NCBI GenBank assembly: GCA_041670885.1
Contig: JBAXYJ010000020.1
Coordinates: forward strand, 1-20,101
Direction: 5' to 3'
Source: JAJBWD01 sp041670885
GTDB lineage: Bacteria > Bacillota > Clostridia > Clostridiales > Clostridiaceae
Length of the DNA: 20,101 bases
Shown here: in pieces, positions 13,898-20,101 of the stretch
How positions within the stretch are numbered: position 1 is the stretch's first letter
Layout of the letters: the number at the start of each line of letters is the position of its first letter
The notes under the pieces: generated by a model
What the model saw: only the letters and a program-made list of their open reading frames with translations
Told to the model about the DNA's origin: nothing
Databases searched by the model: none
Translations under genes and position numbers: made by a program

Positions 13898-15556
13898 TTA
13901 ATATTTGTAAAAACAGCTTCCTCCAATGAATTCTCTAAGTATTGAATTTTCAGGAACCAGATCTTTATCAACTGCCATGAAAAAGTTTAAAAAGCTGATC
14001 AGCCTTTTTGCTTCATAATAAGCAGGAGACATAGAATCTATTTTAAAAAGTTCCTTTAAAGCATACCTTTTAAGAATGCATAATTCATATATCAGTGTGG
14101 AATTGAACATAGCATCTGCTTCCTCCTGGTAAATAAATATATTTTTCTTTTCACCTTTTTTTATGGAAGGCCACATTTTTATGGTGGATTCAGCTTTATA
14201 GCCTCTTGAAAGAGAATCCCTTACTATCCTTCTTACCATTCTTACATCAGTAGTTGCTATTCTATTATGATTATCCAGATTAAGCTGTGTAAGTGCACTG
14301 ATATAAATTTTAAATTTATTTTTATAGGGAATAGTTGCGGTGAGCCTTTCATTTAAGCCATGAATCCCCTCTATTATGAGTATGCCATTTTCAGGCAGTT
14401 TTATTTTATTTTCTTCCCATTCTCTTTTGCCGGTTTTAAAATTAAAAGCAGGTATATTAACCTCTTCACCTTTTAATATTCCCTGAAGGTTTTGGTTAAA
14501 AAGAGAAATATCAAGGGCATCTATTGATTCAAAATCATAATCTCCATTTTCATCCCTTGGAGTAAATTCCCTGTCTAAAAAATAATCATCAAGAGAAATG
14601 GTATAGGGTAATAAGCCGTTTACTCTAAGCTGAATTCCAAGCCTTCTTGAAAATGTGGTTTTTCCTGATGAAGATGGTCCTGCAATAAGAACTATTTTAA
14701 CTTCTTTTCTTTCACATATACTATCTGCAATATTAGCTATCTTTTTCTCATGAAGAGCTTCCTGAACTCTTATTATATCTATAATATCTTTGTTTATAGT
14801 TTTTTCATTTAATGAACCTACATCAGGGACTCCCAATATATTTCCCCACTGCTCTGTTTCATAAAAAATTTTAGCCAGCTTTTTATCATCTTTAGATTCA
14901 GGAATATGGTTCATATCTTCTGCATGAGGAAATAACAGAATGAAACCAGGCTTATAGTAAACTAAATCAAATACATTTATAATGCCTGTGGAGTAGGCCA
15001 TAGTACCATAAAAATAATCGTATAAACCGTCTAAATTATATAATTTTAATCTGTTTGGTTTAATTGTATTTAACAGTCTTAGCTTATCTTCCATTTTATA
15101 TTCAGCAAATATTTTTATTGCCTTCCTCTTAAAAACTGCTTCCTTCTTTATCGGATAATCAGCCTTTATTATTTCATTCATTCTTTCCTTTATCCTATAA
15201 ATGTCCTCAGGAGATAATGGTTTATCTTTATGAATTTCACCAAATAAGCCTTTATTTAAAGAATGTTCTAATGTTACTACTGCCTCAGGAAATACATCTT
15301 TTACTGCTTTTATAAGTATAAACTGAAGTGTTCTTACATATGCTCTCTGAGTTATGCTGTTATTAAGCTTAATTACTTTAAATAATCCTTCCTCTTTCAG
15401 AGAACTGCTAAGTTCCAAAATTTTCCCATTAATACTTCCAAATACAGCTTGATTATCACTATTTAAATCATTTTTATTAATAATATTCCATAGAGTTTCG
15501 CCTCTTTGTGCTTCAATTGTTCTGCCATCATCTAACACTAATTTCAAAATGTTCAT
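13898..15556 (-). CDS. TGS-domain uridine kinase-like protein
   Basis: A 552-residue cytosolic protein. Residues 1-65 form a TGS domain (VLDDGRTIEAQRGETLWNII), and residues about 70-230 resemble the ThrRS/AlaRS second additional domain region. From about 285 a uridine kinase/phosphoribulokinase-type P-loop domain follows, with GPSSSGKTT at 293-301, SLDDYF, and IIEGIHGLN. This fusion is a recognised clostridial nucleoside kinase-like family. It may phosphorylate uridine or another nucleoside, but substrate is not certain, and the TGS part suggests a link to nucleotide sensing. The SD is GGAGG. On the minus strand TATAAT lies about 30 bases upstream of the start. The gene is divergent from the DUF421 gene. 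Confidence 0.85.
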   Translation of the reverse strand: MNILKLVLDDGRTIEAQRGETLWNIINKNDLNSDNQAVFGSINGKILELSSSLKEEGLFKVIKLNNSITQRAYVRTLQFILIKAVKDVFPEAVVTLEHSLNKGLFGEIHKDKPLSPEDIYRIKERMNEIIKADYPIKKEAVFKRKAIKIFAEYKMEDKLRLLNTIKPNRLKLYNLDGLYDYFYGTMAYSTGIINVFDLVYYKPGFILLFPHAEDMNHIPESKDDKKLAKIFYETEQWGNILGVPDVGSLNEKTINKDIIDIIRVQEALHEKKIANIADSICERKEVKIVLIAGPSSSGKTTFSRRLGIQLRVNGLLPYTISLDDYFLDREFTPRDENGDYDFESIDALDISLFNQNLQGILKGEEVNIPAFNFKTGKREWEENKIKLPENGILIIEGIHGLNERLTATIPYKNKFKIYISALTQLNLDNHNRIATTDVRMVRRIVRDSLSRGYKAESTIKMWPSIKKGEKKNIFIYQEEADAMFNSTLIYELCILKRYALKELFKIDSMSPAYYEAKRLISFLNFFMAVDKDLVPENSILREFIGGSCFYKY

Positions 15557-15667
15557 AGCCGCCTCCGGAAATATATTTTACTACTATTATACTTCAATCG
15601 TATATAAATTTTGCATTTAATAAATATTTTTATTAATTATACAAATAATAATGCAGGAGGATTTATT

Positions 15668-16345
15668 ATGATTGTAGTATTTATAAGAACCATTATCCTT
15701 TATACCATAGTTATTATAATTATGAGATTGATGGGTAAAAGGCAGATAGGCCAGCTTCAGCCCTTTGAGCTGGTAATTGCAATTATGGTTTCAGACCTGG
15801 CTTCAATTCCCATGCAGGATATTGGCATACCATTATTATATGGTATTATTCCTATTGTTACGATGCTTTTTATACAAATACTGCTTTCTTACATTCAGTT
15901 AAAATCAGAATTATTCAGAAAGATATTATGCGGCAAGCCCAGTCTTCTTATTAAAAACGGTGAAATACAGATGAAGGAGCTTCGCAATCAGAGGCTTAAT
16001 TTAAATGATTTAATGGAGGAACTTAGAATTAATGGATACTTTAATCTGGAAGATATCCAGTATGCTGTTTTAGAAACATCAGGTCAAATTTCTATAATTG
16101 TTAAAACATCAAAGGAAACAATTACAAAGGAGGATATAGGTATAAAGCCAGTTCAGGAAATACTTCCAATCACCTTAGTTCTGGATGGTAAAATAGAAGA
16201 TCAGAATTTAGAGATATTAAAAAAAGACAGGAAGTGGCTTTTTTCACTATTTAAAAAAAATAATGTAACCAGCGAAAAGGAACTTATCGCTGCCATTTTA
16301 GATTCTAAAGGAAAATTTTATTATCAGAAGAGGGAAGAAAAATGA
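15668..16345 (+). CDS. DUF421 (YetF family) membrane protein
   Basis: A 225-residue protein. Residues 1-80 form three membrane helices with the family blocks RLMGKRQIGQLQPFELVI and SDLASIPMQD. Residues about 85-165 form the cytosolic YetF/YcaP domain (GKPSLLIKNGEIQMKELR, YAVLETSGQISI). Members are membrane proteins of unresolved function; related 2Duf proteins sit in the Bacillus spore inner membrane and affect spore heat resistance. I chose the ATG at 15668 because AGGAGG lies seven bases upstream; an in-frame ATG 19 codons earlier has no SD. Its stop overlaps the start of the next gene by four bases (ATGA), so the two are coupled. Confidence 0.88.
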   Translation: MIVVFIRTIILYTIVIIIMRLMGKRQIGQLQPFELVIAIMVSDLASIPMQDIGIPLLYGIIPIVTMLFIQILLSYIQLKSELFRKILCGKPSLLIKNGEIQMKELRNQRLNLNDLMEELRINGYFNLEDIQYAVLETSGQISIIVKTSKETITKEDIGIKPVQEILPITLVLDGKIEDQNLEILKKDRKWLFSLFKKNNVTSEKELIAAILDSKGKFYYQKREEK

Positions 16346-16722
16346 AAAACATATTTGTTCCTTTTGTATTATTTATAATGCTTATGCTTCTAATAATTCT
16401 GCCGCCCCGTTATTTAAACAAAATATGCGGTACACTTACAGATAAAACAGATGATATTGAGCTTCTTGTCAGTAATGAAAACTGGAATGATTCGTATGCT
16501 TTATCTGTTCAGCTTCTTGATTCCTGGCAGGATAAGAAAACTGTATTTTCCATATTTGCTCCTCATGATGAAATAGATGATATTAATATGGAGATATATA
16601 AGTTAAGCCAATATGTGAAATGCAGGGATAAAGCTGAATCCCTGGCTTCAATTCATCTTATTAAATTTTTAATAAACCATCTTAATGAGCTTAATAAAGT
16701 CAGTATTCAAAATATATTTTAA
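16342..16722 (+). CDS. DUF4363-type membrane-anchored protein
   Basis: A 126-residue protein with one N-terminal membrane segment (about residues 4-21, FVPFVLFIMLMLLIILPP) and a helical, mostly extracytoplasmic remainder. The pattern fits DUF4363, whose genes commonly follow DUF421 genes in clostridia. The four-base overlap with the DUF421 gene shows translational coupling, and the pair probably works as one membrane complex. Function is unknown. No terminator hairpin follows the stop. Confidence 0.75.
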   Translation: MKNIFVPFVLFIMLMLLIILPPRYLNKICGTLTDKTDDIELLVSNENWNDSYALSVQLLDSWQDKKTVFSIFAPHDEIDDINMEIYKLSQYVKCRDKAESLASIHLIKFLINHLNELNKVSIQNIF

Positions 16723-16725
16723 TAC

Positions 16726-16754
16726 TGGAAATATTTCTATATATGCTTTATAAT
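16726..16754 (+). promoter_or_regulatory. fba promoter
   Basis: TGGAAA (16726-16731) and TATAAT (16749-16754) are separated by 17 bases; the -10 is consensus and the -35 matches at four of six positions. Transcription should begin near 16761, upstream of the palindrome and the fba SD (GAGAGGTG). Confidence 0.6.
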
Positions 16755-16775
16755 GTATTTGTTGGTTATCCATGG

Positions 16776-16792
16776 GGGACATATTATGTCCC
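16776..16792. promoter_or_regulatory. CggR-like palindrome in the fba leader
   Basis: GGGACATA-T-TATGTCCC is a perfect 17-bp palindrome, equal to GGGAC-N6-TGTCCC. It lies between the predicted start of transcription and the fba start codon. The Bacillus CggR operator, as I recall, is built from CGGGAC-N6-TGTC repeats at the same place, downstream of the promoter, and CggR is released by fructose-1,6-bisphosphate. Only one copy is present here. No T-run follows, so it is not a terminator. Confidence 0.55.
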
Positions 16793-16817
16793 AATATAGT
16801 ATGAGAGGTGAATTTTT

Positions 16818-17744
16818 ATGGCATTAGTTACTACTAAGGAAATGTTTAAAAAAGCATATGAAGGAAAATATGCAATAGGAGCTTTCAATATTAACAATAT
16901 GGAAATTATCCAGGCTGTTGTTGATGCTGCTAAAAAGAATAATTCAGCAGTAATACTTCAGTGTTCAGCAGGTGCTCTTAAGTATGCAGGTCCAAAATAT
17001 TTAGAGCATATGGTAAAAGCTGCAGTTGAAGATACAGGAGTTGATTTAGCACTGCACTTAGATCATGGCCCGGATTTTGAAACTGTAAAACTTGCTATAG
17101 CATCAGGATTTACTTCTGTAATGTTTGATGGTTCTCATTATGATTATGAAGAGAACATAGTAAAGACTAAAGAAGTTGTTGAATATGCTCATGCAAGAGG
17201 AATTGTTGTAGAAGCTGAACTTGGAGTTTTAGCAGGAGTTGAAGACGATGTAAAGAGTGATGTTCATATATATACTGATCCTGACCAGGCATTTGATTTT
17301 GTTACAAGAACAGGAGTTGATTCTTTAGCAATAGCTATAGGAACAAGCCACGGTGCATATAAATTCTCAGGAGAAGCAAAATTAAGATTTGACATATTAG
17401 AAGAGATCCAAAATAAACTTCCAGGATACCCGATAGTTCTCCACGGAGCTTCCGCTGTTGAACCAAAATACGTTGAAATGTGCAATCAGTATGGAGGAAC
17501 AATTACCGGAGCTAAAGGAATTCCAACAGAAATGCTGCGGCGCGCAGCTTCCATGGCAGTATGCAAGATAAATATGGATACAGATATAAGGCTGGCAATG
17601 ACAGCATCAATAAGAAAGGTTCTTACTGAAAACACAAAAGAAATTGACCCAAGAAAGTATCTAGGATTAGCCAGAACTAACATTGAAGCTTTAGTAAATG
17701 ACAAAATACTTAATGTTTTAGGATCAAAAGATTCTCTGAAATAG
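16818..17744 (+). CDS. fba: Class II fructose-1,6-bisphosphate aldolase
   Basis: A 308-residue zinc-dependent aldolase that interconverts fructose-1,6-bisphosphate with dihydroxyacetone phosphate and glyceraldehyde-3-phosphate in glycolysis. The catalytic and first zinc site is LHLDHG (Asp82, His83). The other expected zinc ligands are Glu134 region (VEAELG), His178 in GTSHGAYKF and His209 in VLHGAS. NMDTDIRLA near the C-terminus is the phosphate-binding block. Length and motifs match the Bacillus FbaA/GatY class. The related tagatose-bisphosphate aldolases share these motifs, but a single well-promoted gene with a glycolysis-type operator favours Fba. Its codons are notably regular, as expected for high expression. 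Confidence 0.93.
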   Translation: MALVTTKEMFKKAYEGKYAIGAFNINNMEIIQAVVDAAKKNNSAVILQCSAGALKYAGPKYLEHMVKAAVEDTGVDLALHLDHGPDFETVKLAIASGFTSVMFDGSHYDYEENIVKTKEVVEYAHARGIVVEAELGVLAGVEDDVKSDVHIYTDPDQAFDFVTRTGVDSLAIAIGTSHGAYKFSGEAKLRFDILEEIQNKLPGYPIVLHGASAVEPKYVEMCNQYGGTITGAKGIPTEMLRRAASMAVCKINMDTDIRLAMTASIRKVLTENTKEIDPRKYLGLARTNIEALVNDKILNVLGSKDSLK

Positions 17745-17772
17745 AAAAATTATAATTTTATACCCTATGAAT

Positions 17773-17799
17773 AAAAGCCCTTTTGGGCTTTTATTTTTC
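17773..17799. terminator. Bidirectional terminator between fba and the NdpA-like gene
   Basis: AAAAGCCC (17773-17780) and GGGCTTTT (17785-17792) form an 8-bp stem with a TTTT loop; ATTTTT follows on the plus strand and the stem's own TTTT serves the minus strand. The opposing gene's TAA overlaps the stem. Confidence 0.87.
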
Positions 17800-18795
17800 T
17801 TCTAAATTTCTTACATTTTTTATAAGAACGGAAACCAGACCATCACCATTTCTTACGACCTCAAATCTGTCTTTATCATCATAACTCTGTTCATTTACAT
17901 ATAAATCCATATCTTTATCTATTTTTATCCTTATTCTCTTAAGCTTTTTTTCTGAGTAGCTGTTATCTATCTGAACATTTTTTTCAACACCCTGTTCAAA
18001 TAAATAATTTTTAAATTCCATTGCTTTATCAGCATCCTTAAACATTTCATCTGCTGTTTTTTCTATATCAATGGTTTCTTCGTTTTTCAGCTTTTTATAA
18101 AGCTGATTTTGTACCCTGATATTTTCTTCCAAGTCATCGCTTAGGGCTTCCTTTACAAAGTTTTTTGAGGCTTTAATAAGTTTTTTAGTCTTATCCCTGT
18201 CATTTTCAACTATTTCTGCTTCTATAAATTTTTCTCTGAAATAATTTTCGTTTTCATTTCCCTTAGTATCCAGAATATATAAATCAAAGTCTTTCTTGTT
18301 TTCTAATATAAAGGCAGCTTTTGTTACTTTACCATTAATACCAGGAAGTGAGTTAAATTTCCAGTTGATATCTATAAACAGCTTTTCATCTTTAACATCA
18401 ATGTTACTTATGTAATTTTTAATATAATCCAGTTTTAGTATACATAATGTCTTTCCCATATCTGATGATAAGGATAATACTGCCATGCTGCAGGAATTTA
18501 TACCCACTTCTTCTTTAATTAGTGTAAACAGTCTTTTGCCTAAACTTTTAGTCAGAGAAACCAAGTCAATATTCTGAGAGAAAAATTCATCTGTTTTATC
18601 CTTAACAAAGTTTCCTTTAAACATTCCATATTTTAGCTCTTCACTGGACAAAGCTTTCTCAATATGCTTTATAAGATATTCGTAGCTGTCCTCTTTCATG
18701 GTTAATTCAGATTCTGAAAATATTGGGGTATCTGAGCTGCTGTCAAGTACTCCTACGGCTGCAGATTTTATTTCTATTTCTTTAATATAATCCAT
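17791..18795 (-). CDS. Nucleoid-associated protein NdpA-like (37-kDa family)
   Basis: A 334-residue soluble, highly charged protein. The order of features resembles the 37-kDa nucleoid-associated family (E. coli YejK/NdpA): an N-terminal region up to about 115 with EYLIKHIEKALSSEELKYG, a central block CILKLDYIKNYISNIDV followed by SLPGINGKVTKAAFIL, and a lysine-rich C-terminal half. Homologs bind the nucleoid but their job is poorly known. The gene follows the small membrane protein gene by seven bases, so the two are probably co-transcribed. The assignment rests on remembered pattern similarity, not an alignment. Confidence 0.72.
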   Translation of the reverse strand: MDYIKEIEIKSAAVGVLDSSSDTPIFSESELTMKEDSYEYLIKHIEKALSSEELKYGMFKGNFVKDKTDEFFSQNIDLVSLTKSLGKRLFTLIKEEVGINSCSMAVLSLSSDMGKTLCILKLDYIKNYISNIDVKDEKLFIDINWKFNSLPGINGKVTKAAFILENKKDFDLYILDTKGNENENYFREKFIEAEIVENDRDKTKKLIKASKNFVKEALSDDLEENIRVQNQLYKKLKNEETIDIEKTADEMFKDADKAMEFKNYLFEQGVEKNVQIDNSYSEKKLKRIRIKIDKDMDLYVNEQSYDDKDRFEVVRNGDGLVSVLIKNVRNLEEK

Positions 18796-18802
18796 AAATC
18801 AC

Positions 18803-19294
18803 CTATCTTATTTCTGCCCTTCTGTTATTTCTATTAATTAAATCATAAAATTTCTTATCTGGAGTAAATCTTATATAATACTTTTGGTTTTCAATTATTA
18901 CATATATACCATATACCTTATTCTTATCATTAGTAGATATGGCATTTATTATTTTTGCCATATGTTTATATTTCGTCATGTCAGTTAAGCTTTCATCACC
19001 ATAGGCTTCAATATCCCTCACATTAAATGAAATTACTTTTTTCCTTTTTATCTTTTCCACTATCACATCAATATCCAATTTGCCATTTATATAAGCATAC
19101 TCATATTCTAAAAGAAATTTATTTTTTACGAAAAATAAAACTAATCCAAATATAAGTGAAACTGAAAATAATAAGAAATTGAAAATAATAAGAAAAATAG
19201 CAGCCAATATAAAGAAAGTATAGGATAAAAGCTTCATAATGCTGTATATAGGCGATTTTTCTGTTTTGTTCAATTGCTCATAAAAATTATCCAT
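18803..19294 (-). CDS. Small two-helix membrane protein, possibly DUF6106
   Basis: A 163-residue protein with two adjacent N-terminal membrane helices (about residues 18-56) and a cytosolic remainder beginning EYEYAYINGKLDIDVIVEKI. The C-terminal part, mixed alpha/beta, ends YYIRFTPDKKFYDLINRNNR. This resembles clostridial DUF6106 proteins, with low certainty. The start has GGGAGG upstream and a TATAAT-containing stretch about 40 bases further on. It is followed within seven bases by the NdpA-like gene. Function is unknown. Confidence 0.7.
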   Translation of the reverse strand: MDNFYEQLNKTEKSPIYSIMKLLSYTFFILAAIFLIIFNFLLFSVSLIFGLVLFFVKNKFLLEYEYAYINGKLDIDVIVEKIKRKKVISFNVRDIEAYGDESLTDMTKYKHMAKIINAISTNDKNKVYGIYVIIENQKYYIRFTPDKKFYDLINRNNRRAEIR

Positions 19295-19394
19295 ACTACG
19301 CCTCCCAATAAAACTATCATAATTATATCACATTATTAAGCCAAATTTCATAGCCCATTAATTAAACTTTAGATGATTTTCGGAGACAAAAAGC

Positions 19395-19422
19395 TTGACA
19401 GTCTGATAATATTTGATATAAT
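19395..19422 (+). promoter_or_regulatory. tRNA-Gln promoter
   Basis: TTGACA (19395-19400) and TATAAT (19417-19422), both consensus, are 16 bases apart. Transcription would start about six bases before the mature tRNA. Confidence 0.85.
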
Positions 19423-19434
19423 AAATACTGTTGA

Positions 19435-19509
19435 TGCCCAATAGCCAAACGGTAAGGCACCTGTCTCTGGAACAGGTATGTGTTGGTTCGAATCCAGCTT
19501 GGGCAGCCA
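19435..19509 (+). tRNA. tRNA-Gln (anticodon CTG)
   Basis: A complete cloverleaf is seen: acceptor TGCCCAA/TTGGGCA, a 3-bp D stem GCC/GGC, anticodon stem CCTGT/ACAGG with loop CTCTGGA, T stem GTTGG/CCAGC with TTCGAAT, discriminator G and encoded CCA. The loop places CTG at 34-36, which reads CAG glutamine codons. The start TGCCCAA with weak first pair is typical of tRNA-Gln. It has its own promoter and terminator. Confidence 0.93.
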
Positions 19510-19536
19510 AACCCTTGATTTTCAAGGGTTTTTTTT
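19510..19536 (+). terminator. tRNA-Gln terminator
   Basis: AACCCTTGA (19510-19518) and TCAAGGGTT (19522-19530) form a perfect 9-bp stem with a TTT loop, followed by a T-run to 19536. Confidence 0.93.
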
Positions 19537-19544
19537 ATTATATC

Positions 19545-19573
19545 TTGACAAATAAATTTACATATATTATATT
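19545..19573 (+). promoter_or_regulatory. leuS leader promoter
   Basis: TTGACA (19545-19550) and TATATT (19568-19573) are 17 bases apart. The T-box leader would begin near 19580, right after the tRNA-Gln terminator. Confidence 0.75.
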
Positions 19574-19579
19574 AATCCT

Positions 19580-19791
19580 ATGCTATGATTAGGAATATTA
19601 ATATGAGATTATCCTATAGAGAGCTGTTGTATGGTGAAAAACAGCGGATGTTGATTATGAACTCGCCTAAGAGCTTACCTGAAGAAAAGCAGGTACGTCA
19701 GCACCCGTTAAGTGCAGAGTGGGGTTTAACCTAATTAGAGTGGTACCGCGGAACTTAAGCTTTCGTCTCTTTCGAGATGAAGGCTTTTTTT
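19580..19791 (+). promoter_or_regulatory. T-box leader of leuS
   Basis: The stretch between the tRNA-Gln terminator and leuS is a T-box riboswitch. Stem I carries AGAGAGCTG and the GGTGAAAAACAGC region. The specifier codon is probably CTC (19662-19664) in GAACTCGCC, a leucine codon. The antiterminator T-box is AGAGTGGTACCGCGG (19737-19751); its TGGT bulge would pair with the ACCA end of uncharged tRNA-Leu. Low charging of tRNA-Leu should favour the antiterminator and allow leuS transcription. Confidence 0.92.
19757..19791 (+). terminator. Conditional terminator of the leuS T-box
   Basis: AAGCTTTCGTCTC (19757-19769) pairs with GAGATGAAGGCTT (19774-19786), including two G-U pairs, over a TTTC loop, and a T-run follows. 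The antiterminator just upstream competes with it. Confidence 0.88.
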
Positions 19792-19862
19792 AATAGGAAT
19801 TCACTTTGGGCTGTAAAAAGAAATTATTCAATTTCATCAACTGTGAAAAAAGGAGAGATATT

Positions 19863-20101
19863 ATGGGAAATTATAGTACAAAAATCGACAAGAAATGGCA
19901 AAAAAAATGGGAAGATAAAAAACTTTATAAATTTGATGAAACAAATTTAGATAAAAAACTGTACGTATTAGAAATGTTTTCATATCCCAGCGGCAGCAAA
20001 CTGCATGCAGGTCACTGGTTTAATTATGGTCCTGTAGATTCCTGGGCAAGGATGAAAAAAATGCAGGGTTATAATGTATTTCAGCCAATGGGATTTGATG
20101 C
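19863..20101 (+). CDS. leuS: Leucyl-tRNA synthetase (partial, N-terminal)
   Basis: The first 79 codons are present and the gene runs off the right edge. The protein begins MGNYSTKIDKKWQKKWEDKK, typical of class I LeuRS, and has the HIGH-type motif in EMFSYPSGSKLHAGHWFNYG as HAGH, followed by DSWARMKKMQGYNVFQPMGFD. It charges tRNA-Leu with leucine in the cytosol. The SD is AAAGGAG, eight bases from the ATG. The upstream leucine-type T-box supports leuS over ileS or valS. HAGH followed by WFNYG differs from the commoner HVGHPEGY; this form occurs in some clostridial LeuRS copies, but is worth noting. Confidence 0.9.
   Translation, partial: MGNYSTKIDKKWQKKWEDKKLYKFDETNLDKKLYVLEMFSYPSGSKLHAGHWFNYGPVDSWARMKKMQGYNVFQPMGFD

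Noticed and set aside
15611..15667. 19-codon N-terminal extension of the DUF421 protein
   Set aside because: The extension has no SD and family proteins start near the ATG at 15668, which follows AGGAGG at ideal spacing.

Overview
The window looks like a chromosomal segment of a low-GC, anaerobic, spore-forming Firmicute, most likely Clostridium or a close relative. The signs are AT-rich codons and spacers, strong AGGAGG-type ribosome binding sites, a spore cortex-lytic enzyme, a T-box leader before leuS, an iron-sulfur L-serine dehydratase with separate alpha and beta subunits, a DUF421/DUF4363 pair, and rubrerythrin. I see no insertion sequence, phage gene, CRISPR array or rRNA. This is core, mostly housekeeping DNA.

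Left part (1-5400), nearly all on the minus strand. Two threonine-to-glycine genes sit at the edge: glycine C-acetyltransferase (kbl), followed by the first codons of a Rossmann-fold gene that is probably the threonine dehydrogenase. Upstream of them are a PlsC-type acyltransferase, a QueG-type epoxyqueuosine reductase and a SleB-type cortex hydrolase. Next is a soluble PRC-barrel/MgtE-N/CBS protein without a membrane channel, preceded by an unlisted 33-codon ORF in its leader.

Middle part (5400-11650). A YgiQ radical SAM protein on the plus strand converges on an unknown membrane protein. Then come a diacylglycerol-kinase-family lipid kinase, a two-CBS-domain protein flanked by palindromes that share terminal sequence, and phosphatidylserine synthase on the plus strand. 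A minus-strand set follows: rubrerythrin, an acidic 43-codon ORF, a CaCA-family cation/proton antiporter and a small helical protein. Lipid-related genes recur here (plsC, lipid kinase, pssA), but as separate transcription units.

Right part (11650-20101). Serine dehydratase (sdaAB-sdaAA) lies downstream of a TGS-domain uridine-kinase-like protein. Divergent from that is the DUF421/DUF4363 membrane pair. Class II fructose-bisphosphate aldolase follows, with a perfect palindrome in its leader of the form GGGAC-N6-TGTCCC, which resembles a CggR operator. A minus-strand pair (NdpA-like nucleoid protein and a small membrane protein) converges on fba. The window ends with a tRNA-Gln(CTG) under its own consensus promoter and terminator, a T-box leader, and the first 79 codons of leucyl-tRNA synthetase.

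No large undescribed system is evident. The best leads are small: the 33-codon leader ORF and its hairpins, the CggR-like site at fba, the paired palindromes around the CBS gene, the acidic ORF overlapping the antiporter, and a stem that would cover the queG ribosome binding site in transcripts coming from sleB.
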